The translations under genes and the position numbers were made by a program. 64,000 bases of DNA, taken from assembly GCA_963590415.1 (NCBI GenBank), contig CAVAPB010000010.1, positions 1-64,000 on the forward strand, read 5' to 3'. This document shows positions 17,356 to 26,285 of this stretch, in pieces. The notes beneath the pieces were generated by a model. The model was not told the DNA's origin. It ran no database searches and saw nothing but the letters and a program-made list of their open reading frames with translations. The stretch comes from Fimenecus sp963590415. Lineage in GTDB: Bacteria > Bacillota > Clostridia > Oscillospirales > Acutalibacteraceae. The stretch's first letter is position 1, and every line of letters begins with the position of its first letter.

Positions 17356-18662
17356 ATACCGTTTTCTCCTTTGAACGCCAAAAGGTCATCCATAGCTCTC
17401 CCTGCCAACGCGGAATATCTTTCGCTCTTGTCCCTTATCTTATCGGGAAGCGGCGGCAAAACGCCGAAGTTTGCGCCCATAGGCTGAAAATTCTTAACCG
17501 TTTCGTCGCTTATATACCGTGAGAGCGCACCTATCATTGTGGTTTCGGGCAGAGTAAGAGTCTCCTTTCCCGAAAGTCTGCGTGCACAGTTGAGCCCTGC
17601 CATTATTCCCGAAGCCGCAGACTCCATATAGCCCTCAACGCCGGTTATCTGACCTGCAAAGAAAATGTTTTTATGCTCACGCAGGCTGAAATCGGAACAA
17701 AGATATTCGGGCGAATTTATAAATGTGTTCCTGTGCATTACGCCGTAGCGCAAGAACTCCGCATTGTGAAGTGCGGGAAACATTGAAAACACCCTTTTCT
17801 GTTCGGGGAATTTAAGGTTGGTCTGAAAGCCGACAAGGTTATACATGGTACCTTGCCTGTTTTCCTTTCTCAACTGAAGATTTGCCCACGGTCTGTGCCC
17901 TGTCCTCGGGTCAACAAGTCCCACGGGCTTGAGCGGTCCGTAGCGCATTGTGTCCTTGCCCCGTGACGCCAGAACCTCAATGGGCATACAGCCCTCATAA
18001 ACCTCCTTTTTCTTGTCAAAGGAATGGAGCTCGGCACTCTCGGCTGAAATTATCGCCTCATAAAACGCCTCGTACTGCTCCCTGTTCATAGGGCAGTTTA
18101 TATAGTCGTCCTCGCCGCCCCTGTCGTATCTCGACTGGGTAAAGGCGAAGTCCATATCCACGCTCTCCGCCGAAACAATGGGCGCCGCCGCATCGTAGAA
18201 CGAAAGCCCGTCACGGCACAGAGTATGTATGGTTTTTGAAATGCCGTCGCTCGCCAACGGTCCTGCGGCAATGATTACCGCATCCGCTTCGGGGAGTGAT
18301 GTCACTTCTTCGTTTATTATCTTAATGTTTTTGCAAGCCTTTATTTTCTCGGTAACGGCTTTTGAAAAGAGGTCCCTGTCAACCGCCAGAGCACCGCCTG
18401 CCGGAACGGAATTTTCCAATGCCGACTCAACGCATACGGAGGAAAATGTACGCATTTCCTCCTTCAAAAGACCTGCTGCGGAATTTAATCTCTGCGCTTT
18501 CAAAGAGTTCGAGCATACAAGCTCTGCGAATAAATCCGTTTTATGTGCAGGGGAACGCTTTTGCGGCTTCATTTCATAAAGCTCTGTTTCAATCCCTGCC
18601 ATATTCAGTTGCCACGCCGCCTCGCACCCTGCAAGGCCTGCGCCTATAACAGCCGCCTTCAT
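17352..18662 (-). CDS. trmFO: methylenetetrahydrofolate-tRNA-(uracil-5-)-methyltransferase TrmFO
   Basis: 436-aa folate- and FAD-dependent enzyme that makes m5U54 in the tRNA T-loop. The FAD-binding GAGLAGCEAAWQL is at residues 7-19. Other family segments are CSNSLKAQRLNSAAGLLKEEM, the IIAAGPLASD segment and FFAGQITGVEGYMESAASG. Length matches the family. It starts one base downstream of the topA stop, and topA followed by trmFO is a common order in Bacillota. Confidence 0.95.
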   Translation of the reverse strand: MKAAVIGAGLAGCEAAWQLNMAGIETELYEMKPQKRSPAHKTDLFAELVCSNSLKAQRLNSAAGLLKEEMRTFSSVCVESALENSVPAGGALAVDRDLFSKAVTEKIKACKNIKIINEEVTSLPEADAVIIAAGPLASDGISKTIHTLCRDGLSFYDAAAPIVSAESVDMDFAFTQSRYDRGGEDDYINCPMNREQYEAFYEAIISAESAELHSFDKKKEVYEGCMPIEVLASRGKDTMRYGPLKPVGLVDPRTGHRPWANLQLRKENRQGTMYNLVGFQTNLKFPEQKRVFSMFPALHNAEFLRYGVMHRNTFINSPEYLCSDFSLREHKNIFFAGQITGVEGYMESAASGIMAGLNCARRLSGKETLTLPETTMIGALSRYISDETVKNFQPMGANFGVLPPLPDKIRDKSERYSALAGRAMDDLLAFKGENGI

Positions 18663-20792
18663 TTATTCTTCCTCTTTTTTGGTTCTTTTCTTGCGCTCGG
18701 CTTTCTTTTCAAAGCCGCATTTTTCGTCAAGGCACACAAGCAGTCCGCCCTTGCGCTTGAACAGCGATTTACCGCACTTGGGGCACACCTCGTCCGTGGG
18801 CTTATCCCAGGTCATAAAGTTACACTCGGGATAGTTGTCGCAGCCGTAGAATGCGTAGCCTCTCTTTGATTTCTTTTCGATAACATTACCGCCGCACAAA
18901 GGGCATTTTGCGCTCGTCTGAACGACATACGGCTTGGTGTTCTTACACTCGGGATAGCCGGGGCAGGCAAGGAATTTACCAAATCTGCCGACCTTGACTA
19001 CCATCATTCTGCCGCACTTTTCACAAGGAATGTCGGTAACATCCTCTTTAAGCTGGATTTTAACGCCCGACATCTCCTCCTTGGCTTTTTCGAGGCTCTT
19101 CTCGAAGCCGTCATAGAAGGTGTGAAGCATTTTTATATAGTCTACCTCTCCGCTCTCAACCTTGTCGAGATCGGATTCCATATTAGCCGTAAACTTGACA
19201 TTTACTATATTCGGGAACTGCTGTTTAAGCAGGTTTACAACCGCCTCGCCGAGCTCGGTGGGCTTTAATTGCTTTTGCTCCCTGACAACATACTCTCTTG
19301 CAAGAATTGTCGAAACAATCGAAACATAGGTGCTCGGTCTGCCGACTCCCGTTTCCTCAAGCGCTTTTATAAGAGCCGCTTCGGTGTATCTTGCGGGCGG
19401 CTGTGTAAAGTGCTGATTGCCGTCAAGAGCTTTCAGCTTGAGGACATCGTTCGCCTTTATCGGAGGCAGTACGCTCTCTGCGTCCTCGTCATCGTCAGCT
19501 GAAACCTCATAGAGCTTTGTATAGCCGTCGAATTTAACGGTATAACCCGAAGCCGAAAATTCACAGTACTTGCCCTCTGATTTATCTTTTTCGGTTGCGG
19601 CTTTAATGCCGACCTTTACGGTATCCTGTACGCAAGCCGCCATAAGACTTGCCATAAAGCGTTTCCAGATAAGCGAATAGAGCTTATACTGCTCAACCGT
19701 AAGGCTGTCCTTTACCTTGTCTGGAGAAAGCGACGGAGTTGTGGGTCTTATCGCCTCATGTCCGTCCTGTGCGTTTGCCTTAGTCTTGAAATACCTCGGC
19801 TTTTCGGGGAGATAATTCTTGCCGTAGGTTTCGGTTATATAGTCGTTTGCCGCCGCACGAGCCTCTTCGGAAATACGCAGCGAGTCGGTTCTCATATAGG
19901 TTATAAGACCCATTGCACCCATACCCTTGATTTCCATACCTTCATAGAGCTCCTGTGCTATCTTCATGGTCTTTCTGCCCTGATAGCCGAGCTTTCTCGA
20001 TGCGTCCTGCTGGAGCGTCGAGGTTGTAAAGGGCGGTGCGGGCTGACGCCTTCTTGTGCCCTCTTTCACGGAGTCAACCGTATATTCGGCACCGTCAAGT
20101 CTTGCAAGATATGCGTCCGCCTGAGCCTTGTCGGCAATTTTTACCTTACCCGTCTCGTCGCCCGTAAACGAAGCACAGAAAGCCTTTCTTGAGCCGGGAG
20201 CGGTAAGCTTTGCGTCAAGCGTCCAATACTCCTCGGGCACAAATGCTCTGATTTCCTCTTCCCTGTCAACGATAAGGCGTACCGCAACCGACTGAACTCT
20301 GCCGGCTGAAAGTCCCTTTCTTATTTTCTGCGAAACAAAGGGGCTCAATTTGTAGCCGACAAGCCTGTCGAGTATCCTTCTCGCCTGCTGTGCGTCAACA
20401 AGGTCAAGGTCAATCTTTTCGGGGTGCTCTATACCCTTGACAACGCTTGTTTTGTTGATTTCGTTGAACTTAACCCTGTTTTCGTCATTTGTGTCAAGTC
20501 CGAGAACAGTGGCAAGGTGCCACGAAATAGCCTCTCCCTCACGGTCAGGGTCGGTTGCGAGATAAACGCCGTCCGACTCCTTAACCATTTCCTTGAGCTC
20601 CTTGACAAGCTTTTCCTTGCCCTTGACAATAGCATATTTGGGGGCAAAGTCGTTTTTTACATCAACGCTGAGCCTTGACGAAGGCAAATCCCTGATATGA
20701 CCTACGGAAGCCGTAACCTTATAGTCCTTGCCGAGATATTTCTGGATTGTTTTTGCCTTTGAAGGAGACTCAACTATTACTAATTTCGACAT
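18663..20792 (-). CDS. topA: DNA topoisomerase I
   Basis: 709-aa type IA topoisomerase that relaxes negative supercoils. The N-terminal TOPRIM domain starts LVIVESPSKAKTIQKYLG and holds DPDREGEAI near 80. The catalytic tyrosine lies in ITYMRTDSLRIS near residue 300. Three C-terminal zinc fingers are visible (CEKCG...CPGYPEC, CPLCGG...CDNYPEC and CPKCG...CLDEKCG), followed by a basic tail. Seven bases separate its start from the dprA stop. Confidence 0.97.
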   Translation of the reverse strand: MSKLVIVESPSKAKTIQKYLGKDYKVTASVGHIRDLPSSRLSVDVKNDFAPKYAIVKGKEKLVKELKEMVKESDGVYLATDPDREGEAISWHLATVLGLDTNDENRVKFNEINKTSVVKGIEHPEKIDLDLVDAQQARRILDRLVGYKLSPFVSQKIRKGLSAGRVQSVAVRLIVDREEEIRAFVPEEYWTLDAKLTAPGSRKAFCASFTGDETGKVKIADKAQADAYLARLDGAEYTVDSVKEGTRRRQPAPPFTTSTLQQDASRKLGYQGRKTMKIAQELYEGMEIKGMGAMGLITYMRTDSLRISEEARAAANDYITETYGKNYLPEKPRYFKTKANAQDGHEAIRPTTPSLSPDKVKDSLTVEQYKLYSLIWKRFMASLMAACVQDTVKVGIKAATEKDKSEGKYCEFSASGYTVKFDGYTKLYEVSADDDEDAESVLPPIKANDVLKLKALDGNQHFTQPPARYTEAALIKALEETGVGRPSTYVSIVSTILAREYVVREQKQLKPTELGEAVVNLLKQQFPNIVNVKFTANMESDLDKVESGEVDYIKMLHTFYDGFEKSLEKAKEEMSGVKIQLKEDVTDIPCEKCGRMMVVKVGRFGKFLACPGYPECKNTKPYVVQTSAKCPLCGGNVIEKKSKRGYAFYGCDNYPECNFMTWDKPTDEVCPKCGKSLFKRKGGLLVCLDEKCGFEKKAERKKRTKKEEE

Positions 20793-20799
20793 ATTAAAA

Positions 20800-22023
20800 T
20801 CATCCTATACTATATTTTTTATATTTTCTGCCTGGAAGCACTTCAATAACAGAGTGCATTTCAAGCTCGGTAATTCCCGAAAGTACCTTTACGACATTAA
20901 GTCCCGATTTTTCGACGATGGCGTCAAATTCAGTCTCGCCGTCTATTGCCGCATAAATCTTTTTTGCGGTTTCGCTTGCCGTATCGGGTAACGGCTTCGG
21001 TTCCGTCTTTACGGGCTTTTCGGATACGCTTTCCCGTTTGACGGCTTTCACGGATTCTGCCGAATGCTCAATACTGCGGGAAAATGCGCCGTCACTCCTC
21101 GACAGCATAACCGCAAACGGTTCGTCGGCAAGAGCGAGGTCAAATTTTTCGGGAAAATCGTCCATAAAATCCTCAACGATTTCTCTCGCATTGAAAAGAG
21201 GCTTTGCACCCTCGTTTATTATCTCCGAAGTGCCCGAATAGGCAGATGAAAACAAGTCGCCGGGCACCGCATAGAGCTTTCTGCCCTGTGCCAAAGCGTC
21301 CTTTGCGGTAATGAGAGAACCGCTTCTTTCGCCCGCCTCAACGACAACCGTCGCAAGAGACATGCCCGAAATAATCCTGTTACGCTTGGGGAAAGAAGCT
21401 CTTGAAGCCTGCGAAAAAGGCGGAAACTCGGTTATGAGAACGCCGTTTTTCTTTATCCTGTTACGCAAAGCCGCATTGGTCTTAAGATAATCCGTTCCGA
21501 GACCGCAGCCGAGCACGGCTACCGTCTTTTTGCCTGCGCTCAAAGCTCCCTCGTGAGAGGCGGCGTCAATTCCGAGCGCACCGCCCGAAACCACGGTCAT
21601 ACCCGCAAGTGAAAGCCTTTGCGCTATTGCGCCCGCAACCTTACATCCCTGCACGGAAGCATTTCTCGTTCCGACCATTGCTATGTTAGCTTCGGTCATC
21701 AAAGCGTCCGTATCGCCGTCCGCATAGAGCACTGCCGGCAAATCGGAAATCTGCGAGAGCAAAAACGGATAATATGCGTCCTGCGGAGTTATTATATCCC
21801 AATGCCTGTCCTCGCAAACCCGCATTATGCGAGCCGACTCCGACGGGCTGTGTTCAAGAAGTCTCTGAACATGCTTTTGGTCGACAATTCCCGAAATACG
21901 CCACTCGTAGCTGCCCGCCTCGTACAGTTCTCTCGGGGAGCCGAAATATTCGATTATGGGCTTTATCTTAGCTCCCGCACCGTAGGCGTTCTGGAGCCAA
22001 ATCCAATACTCACAGTCTTTCAT
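20800..22023 (-). CDS. dprA: DNA-processing protein DprA
   Basis: About 407 aa when started at the ATG at 22021-22023, which overlaps the trmH stop as ATGA; a GTG five codons earlier is possible. DprA loads RecA on incoming single-stranded DNA. The Rossmann-like core shows MVGTRNASVQG, VSGGALGIDAASHEGAL and FPKRNRIISGMS. An N-terminal helical segment and a C-terminal winged-helix (from about residue 345) frame it. Natural competence is not shown by this gene alone. Confidence 0.94.
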   Translation of the reverse strand: MKDCEYWIWLQNAYGAGAKIKPIIEYFGSPRELYEAGSYEWRISGIVDQKHVQRLLEHSPSESARIMRVCEDRHWDIITPQDAYYPFLLSQISDLPAVLYADGDTDALMTEANIAMVGTRNASVQGCKVAGAIAQRLSLAGMTVVSGGALGIDAASHEGALSAGKKTVAVLGCGLGTDYLKTNAALRNRIKKNGVLITEFPPFSQASRASFPKRNRIISGMSLATVVVEAGERSGSLITAKDALAQGRKLYAVPGDLFSSAYSGTSEIINEGAKPLFNAREIVEDFMDDFPEKFDLALADEPFAVMLSRSDGAFSRSIEHSAESVKAVKRESVSEKPVKTEPKPLPDTASETAKKIYAAIDGETEFDAIVEKSGLNVVKVLSGITELEMHSVIEVLPGRKYKKYSIG

Positions 22024-22805
22024 CTCATTATTTCCCACATTGTGATAACGGCGGCAACAGAGGCGTTGAGCGACTCTGCCTCGCCTTTCATTTTTATTGT
22101 GATTTTTTCCTTTGCAACATTTTTGACATTTTCGGTAACGCCGTTGCCCTCGTTTCCGATAACGGCTATCACGCCGCCCGAAAAATCGGCTTTTGTAATA
22201 TCCCGTGCGCCATCGTCGGGTACGGTAACCGCAGTGAGTATACCATCTTTGTTTGCCTGTGAAAGCGTTTTCACGAGGTCGTCAACCGCTATAATCGGAA
22301 TACGCAAAAGGCTGCCCATAGACGCACGCAATGCCTTCGGGTTATACATATCACAGCCTCCGCTGACGATTATCCCGTCAATCCCGAGCGCCTCCGCAGT
22401 TCTTGCCACGGAGCCGAGATTTTGCGGATTTTGGACATTTTCAAGTGCGATATACTTCTTTGTGCTCTCGATTTCAAACCCCTTGCGGTGTTTCATTTCG
22501 ACAACGCAAAAAATACCCTGCGAGCTTACCGTGTCCGAAAGCTTTTCCGAGACCTCCTCAGTTATCATATAAACGCTTTCGGCATTTTCGGAAATAAAAT
22601 CCGTGTAGCCCGAAAATTTTGAAACGGCGGCATGGGTAAAATACGCTTCCTTTATCGTATATCCGCTTTTTACGGCGTCAAAGCAAAGCCTTGCCCCCTC
22701 CAGAACGAAAAGCGACATGCTTTTGCGCTCCTTCGAGCTTGAGACAAGCTTTGCGACCGACTTTATTTTTTCGTTGTTTCTTGAAGTAATTTCAATATAA
22801 TTCAT
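22020..22805 (-). CDS. TrmH/SpoU-family RNA 2'-O-methyltransferase
   Basis: The ATG at 22803-22805 gives 261 aa beginning MNYIEITSRNNEKIKSVAKL, the usual N-terminus of the RNA-binding substrate-recognition domain; a GTG six codons upstream is less likely. The SPOUT methyltransferase core carries ALENVQNPQNLGSVARTAEALG, IPIIAV, VIGNEGNGV and the knot-forming SLNASVAA. Its target (rRNA or tRNA) cannot be read from sequence. It follows the rplT terminator so closely that no good ribosome site is left. Confidence 0.9.
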   Translation of the reverse strand: MNYIEITSRNNEKIKSVAKLVSSSKERKSMSLFVLEGARLCFDAVKSGYTIKEAYFTHAAVSKFSGYTDFISENAESVYMITEEVSEKLSDTVSSQGIFCVVEMKHRKGFEIESTKKYIALENVQNPQNLGSVARTAEALGIDGIIVSGGCDMYNPKALRASMGSLLRIPIIAVDDLVKTLSQANKDGILTAVTVPDDGARDITKADFSGGVIAVIGNEGNGVTENVKNVAKEKITIKMKGEAESLNASVAAVITMWEIMR

Positions 22806-22810
22806 AACGC

Positions 22811-22845
22811 AAAAATTAACCACGCCCCGAAATCAAGGCGTGGTT
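22811..22845 (-). terminator. intrinsic terminator of infC-rpmI-rplT
   Basis: Read leftward, AACCACGCC and GGCGTGGTT form a 9-bp stem with a 10-base loop, followed by AATTTTTG. It lies between the rplT stop and the trmH start, only 5 bases from the latter. Confidence 0.8.
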
Positions 22846-22850
22846 CCAGC

Positions 22851-23207
22851 TTATTTAAGTGCCGCTTTAGCCTGCTCTGTAAGAGCTGTGAAAGCTGCGG
22901 GATCCGAAATAGCTATTTCGGAAAGCATTTTACGGTTTAATGAAACGCCTGCCTTATTAAGACCGTTGATGAATGTTGAATAATTCATACCGTTCATTTT
23001 GCAAGCTGCGGAAATTCTTGTAATCCAGAGCTTTCTGAATTCTCTCTTCTTCTGCTTTCTGCCGATATATGCATACTGACCGGACTTCATAACCGCCTGC
23101 TTAGCAGTCTTGAAAAGCCTTGACTTTGAGCCGTAGTAGCCCTTTGCGAGCTTTAATGTTTTGTTTCTTCTTTTGCGAGTCATCATCGCACCCTTAATAC
23201 GTGCCAT
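22851..23207 (-). CDS. rplT: 50S ribosomal protein L20
   Basis: 118 aa, full length. Begins MARIKGAMMTRKRRNKTLKLAKGYYGSKS and contains the RRRR-type basic tail-in region and the FINGLNKAGVSLNRKML segment of L20. Last gene of infC-rpmI-rplT. L20 is known in Bacillota to repress its own operon through the leader RNA. Confidence 0.98.
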   Translation of the reverse strand: MARIKGAMMTRKRRNKTLKLAKGYYGSKSRLFKTAKQAVMKSGQYAYIGRKQKKREFRKLWITRISAACKMNGMNYSTFINGLNKAGVSLNRKMLSEIAISDPAAFTALTEQAKAALK

Positions 23208-23263
23208 TTATTCTACCTCCGAAAATTTGTGAAAACGGTCGAAAACCGCATTTGATTTATTGA

Positions 23264-23461
23264 TTATTTGTAAGGAACAAGACGCTTGATCTGCTTCTGA
23301 TTCGTTACGTCTGCAACTGCGGTCTTGCGAAGATTTCTTTTTCTCTTCGTAGATTTTTTGTTGAGAATGTGAGACTTGTAAGCGTGTGCTCTGATCGGCT
23401 TACCGTTCTTTGATAATTTGAAGCGCTTTTTTGCTCCCGAATGTGTTTTAATTTTAGGCAT
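23264..23461 (-). CDS. rpmI: 50S ribosomal protein L35
   Basis: 65 aa, beginning MPKIKTHSGAKKRFKLSKNG, the typical L35 signature; ends KQIKRLVPYK. A strong AGGAGG ribosome site lies upstream. It lies between infC and rplT. Confidence 0.98.
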   Translation of the reverse strand: MPKIKTHSGAKKRFKLSKNGKPIRAHAYKSHILNKKSTKRKRNLRKTAVADVTNQKQIKRLVPYK

Positions 23462-23490
23462 TTCTATTTCCTCCTGAATGATTTGTTTAC

Positions 23491-24015
23491 TTACTTGTTT
23501 TTAGCCGATAACGGTGCTAAGAACATAAGCATCTGTCTGCCCTCAAGCTTTGCGGGTTTTTCAACCGATGAAAACTCCGAGCAAACCTCGGCAAACTTCT
23601 TCATTGTTTCCTCGCCGATTTGCGGATGAGCCATCTCGCGTCCTCTGAAACGAATCGAAACCTTGACCTTGTGACCGGTCTTTAAGAATTTCATCGCCTG
23701 ATTAGCCTTCGTATCGAAATCGTGCGTGTCGATGTTGAGAGAAAGTCTGATTTCCTTTGTCTCGATTATACGCTGGTTTTTCTTAGACTCTTTCTCTTTT
23801 TTCGTCTGCTCAAATCTGTATTTGCCGTAGTCCATAATCTTGCACACGGGAGGCTGAGCCTGCGGTGCGATTTTAACGAGGTCGAGATTTTTCTCCTCAG
23901 CCTTTTTGAGGGCTTCCTTGGCGGACATAATACCTAACTGTTCTCCGTCCGCAGAGATAACTCTGACTTCCTTATCACGGATTTCTTCATTGAGTTGCAT
24001 TTCTTTGACAGCGAT
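23491..24015 (-). CDS. infC: translation initiation factor IF-3, probable AUC start codon
   Basis: IF-3 controls start-codon fidelity and subunit dissociation. The frame has an ATG at 23998-24000 (169 aa, MQLNEEIRDKEV), but that ATG has no ribosome site. Five codons upstream, an in-frame ATC at 24013-24015 lies 9 bases after a strong AGGAG (24025-24029). It gives 174 aa starting (M)AVKEMQLNEEIRDKEVRV, which fits the family N-terminus. Rare AUU/AUC starts are a known feature of infC, because IF-3 rejects them and so represses its own synthesis. The KYRFEQTKKEKE linker and C-terminal domain are intact. Confidence 0.95.
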   Translation of the reverse strand: MAVKEMQLNEEIRDKEVRVISADGEQLGIMSAKEALKKAEEKNLDLVKIAPQAQPPVCKIMDYGKYRFEQTKKEKESKKNQRIIETKEIRLSLNIDTHDFDTKANQAMKFLKTGHKVKVSIRFRGREMAHPQIGEETMKKFAEVCSEFSSVEKPAKLEGRQMLMFLAPLSAKNK

Positions 24016-24043
24016 GGATAATCACTCCTAAACAATAAATTAA

Positions 24044-24156
24044 AGCGTGAACAAAAACCGTTCACGCTCAATACACACAATAAGACCGAGGTCCTAAAAA
24101 GTATTGACCTGTTTCATTAAAAATCACAGGTGAGAACGGGTGTTCTTCTTTGTTGT
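24044..24156 (-). promoter_or_regulatory. structured leader of infC-rpmI-rplT (L20-leader-like)
   Basis: About 140 bases lie between the promoter and the infC start. A perfect 9-bp hairpin, AGCGTGAAC with GTTCACGCT (24044-24068), is followed leftward by TTAATTTATT. Upstream are pairing segments ACCTGT/ACAGGT and GACC/GGTC. The position and terminator-like stem match the autoregulatory L20 leaders of Bacillota; the exact fold was not computed. Confidence 0.6.
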
Positions 24157-24162
24157 GCAGAT

Positions 24163-24191
24163 ATTATACTAAAACGCCGGGCATTTGTCAA
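24163..24191 (-). promoter_or_regulatory. consensus sigma-A promoter of infC operon
   Basis: Read leftward, -35 TTGACA (24186-24191), a 17-base spacer and -10 TATAAT (24163-24168): a perfect consensus promoter, as expected for a ribosomal protein operon. Confidence 0.9.
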
Positions 24192-24195
24192 GCGT

Positions 24196-24972
24196 TTATT
24201 TCAAAAGCGTTGCTATGAGCGCAAACCACTCCCTGACGATGACCGTCGGAAGCGAAAACGGCTTTGATTTTGAGCTTATATTGTAAGGCTCTATCCCGTT
24301 TCGCTTTGCAAGCAGTGTCGAACGGAACTGGTGAAAGTCCGTTGTTATTATAACCGCTTCGTTTCCCAAATTGTTTTCGTCCATTATTCTTTTGGAAAAA
24401 AGCATATTTTCTGCCGTTGAGGTCGATTCGTCCTCAAGTATAATCCGTTCAGGCGAAATGCCCTTTTCTACAAGAGAATTTCTGATAGCCTCAGCTTCGG
24501 ATATATTTTCGTCGTCGCCCTTGCCGCCCGAAGCTATTACAACGGCGTTTTCGTTTTCCTCAAGATATTTATATGCCGCCGCAATACGCTTTTCGAGCAT
24601 TGTGCTCGGCGTTTCGTTGTTCACCTTACAGCCGAGGACAATCGCCGGAGTATCCGTCGGTATATCGTGCGGGTCCGCCCTGAACGACAGTATTTTCACG
24701 GTAACCGCCGTGCAGTAAACCGCAAAAATTATAAGAATTACCGTAAGAATTTTCAGCACCGCTCTACCGCCCTTTTTCTTTTTGATTTCGGTTATTGCGC
24801 TCTTTATCCTCTGCGAAAACACCCCCGACAGTATAACCGCAATTCCGAGCGCCATACCTATTATACTTCCGGAGTTCAGCACAAATGACACAAACGGGGT
24901 AAAAAGTATGAAAATTACCGTTCCCGCAATGATTTTCGGTACGCTTACGGGCTTTAATTTTTCTGTTTTCAT
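24196..24972 (-). CDS. DUF218 (YdcF/SanA/ElyC-like) membrane protein
   Basis: 258 aa. Three hydrophobic segments occupy the first ~100 residues (FILFTPFVSFVLNSG, MALGIAVILSGVF, ILTVILIIFAVYCTAV). The DUF218 domain follows: AIVLGCKVNNETPS near 130, VIASGGKGDDENISEAEA, then DESTSTAENM and VIITTDFHQFRS. Family members act at the cell envelope (vancomycin resistance, enterobacterial common antigen), but no reaction is established here. Its ATG overlaps the stop of the sialidase-like gene (ATGA), so the two are co-translated. Confidence 0.88.
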   Translation of the reverse strand: MKTEKLKPVSVPKIIAGTVIFILFTPFVSFVLNSGSIIGMALGIAVILSGVFSQRIKSAITEIKKKKGGRAVLKILTVILIIFAVYCTAVTVKILSFRADPHDIPTDTPAIVLGCKVNNETPSTMLEKRIAAAYKYLEENENAVVIASGGKGDDENISEAEAIRNSLVEKGISPERIILEDESTSTAENMLFSKRIMDENNLGNEAVIITTDFHQFRSTLLAKRNGIEPYNISSKSKPFSLPTVIVREWFALIATLLK

Positions 24973-26231
24973 AAAAGCTTTTCAACATCCTTTATTTTAA
25001 TACGCTTTGAGACTATAAAGGTCTTGCGTTTGAGCTTTCCCTTATCGGTCGAATATGTGCCGTGCGCCTTTTTTTCGGGAGAGAAAATCCCGTATGAGGA
25101 GGTAACAACCGTACCATCGGGTAAAACCACATTTCCGCAATATGCCGTGTCAGCATTTGCTGTAACGGACGGCTCTGTTTGATTGGGAAGATAGGTGTGC
25201 GCCACTTTTATTCTGTAATCGCCCTCTCCGCCGTTTTTAAGGTCGTCATAGCTTCCGACCCAGGCAATCCAGCCCTCGGAATACCAGCCCCGAAGCTTCT
25301 TTTCACTGTATTTCAGATTTTTCCTTCTGTCCCTTTCAATCGAGCGGAATGTGATAAACAGCCTGCCGTCCGGAAGATAATCCGCTTTGTGGCGTTCGCC
25401 GTTTATTGCGCTCGGTGCAAAGACGGGCTTTGACCATGTTTCGCCCTCGTCCGACGAAAAAGACAGAAGCGAATTCACCTTTTTGGAGTTGCTTCTGGTA
25501 ATGAGCATAAGCTCGTCGCCTTTGCCGCCGTCGCTTCTTACGCACTCGACCTCGCACATCTGCGATTTCTTTTCAATTTCCCTGTACGCCGAAAAATACG
25601 GCACGGGCGCCGTCCAATGCATTTTGCCGTTGTCGTCAAAGGTCAGGAATGTCTTGTAGTTGACAAAATTCTTATCGTGAAAAAGTCCCATCCACTTATC
25701 AATGAGCTTTCCGTCCTTTTTAAGCTGTGTGAGCGAGCTCATTGCGACAATCGGATAAATTTCGCCCTTAAAAAAGAGCTCAAATTCGGAAAAACTCTCG
25801 CCCTCGTCATCGGAAACTGAGCAGTTGAAGCCTCCCGTGGAGGTCTTTTCATCCCACCACTTCGGGTTACCGCATATAAGTATCAGCTTATCATTCCAAT
25901 CGTGCTCACAGAAATTGAGTCTGTAAACGGTCGGCGTTTCCTTTGACAGCTTCCAGCTCTCGGGCGGGTTTTTCACGCCGTCGCCGTCAAGATATGTCCT
26001 GCCGCCGTCCGTGCTGCGCTTCGAGAGCACCTTTCCTTTTCCGTGACCCTCGGGATAAAAGGTCAGAATATCGCCATTCTTTAACAGCACGCTGTCGGGA
26101 TGTCCGAGATAGCCGTTACCCTCGTCCACGGTTGTGTATTCAAAAAGGTAATCAAGGCTTTTATCGACTGTGCCATTCCTTTTTGAGAGGTCGATTTGCT
26201 TTATTGAATAATTCTGTCCTTTATTTTTCAT
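24969..26231 (-). CDS. sialidase-like BNR/Asp-box protein, no signal peptide
   Basis: 420 aa. Several Asp boxes of the S-x-D-x-G-x-T-[WYF] type are present: STDGGRTY near 70, SDDEGESF near 140 and SSDEGETW near 260, as in six-bladed beta-propeller sialidases. The N-terminal DSVLLKNGDILTFYPEGHGKG and YLPDGRLFITFRS are also typical of the exo-alpha-sialidase fold. No signal peptide or anchor is seen, so if it is a glycosidase it would act on imported oligosaccharides. Substrate not assignable from sequence. A good ribosome site (AGGGAG) precedes the ATG. Coupled to the DUF218 gene downstream. Confidence 0.8.
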   Translation of the reverse strand: MKNKGQNYSIKQIDLSKRNGTVDKSLDYLFEYTTVDEGNGYLGHPDSVLLKNGDILTFYPEGHGKGKVLSKRSTDGGRTYLDGDGVKNPPESWKLSKETPTVYRLNFCEHDWNDKLILICGNPKWWDEKTSTGGFNCSVSDDEGESFSEFELFFKGEIYPIVAMSSLTQLKKDGKLIDKWMGLFHDKNFVNYKTFLTFDDNGKMHWTAPVPYFSAYREIEKKSQMCEVECVRSDGGKGDELMLITRSNSKKVNSLLSFSSDEGETWSKPVFAPSAINGERHKADYLPDGRLFITFRSIERDRRKNLKYSEKKLRGWYSEGWIAWVGSYDDLKNGGEGDYRIKVAHTYLPNQTEPSVTANADTAYCGNVVLPDGTVVTSSYGIFSPEKKAHGTYSTDKGKLKRKTFIVSKRIKIKDVEKLL

Positions 26232-26248
26232 AATTTATCTCCCTATTA

Positions 26249-26275
26249 AAAAAGACCGCCGATTCGGCGGTCTCT
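26249..26275 (-). terminator. intrinsic terminator after the lipoprotein gene
   Basis: An 8-bp stem AGACCGCC/GGCGGTCT with a five-base loop, followed leftward by TTTTTTAAT. It separates the lipoprotein gene from the sialidase-like gene. Confidence 0.85.
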
Positions 26276-26285
26276 GTCGCTTTGA

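Noticed and set aside
21619..22572. 317-codon rightward frame across dprA and trmH
   Set aside because: Runs antisense over two overlapping real genes without its own signals.
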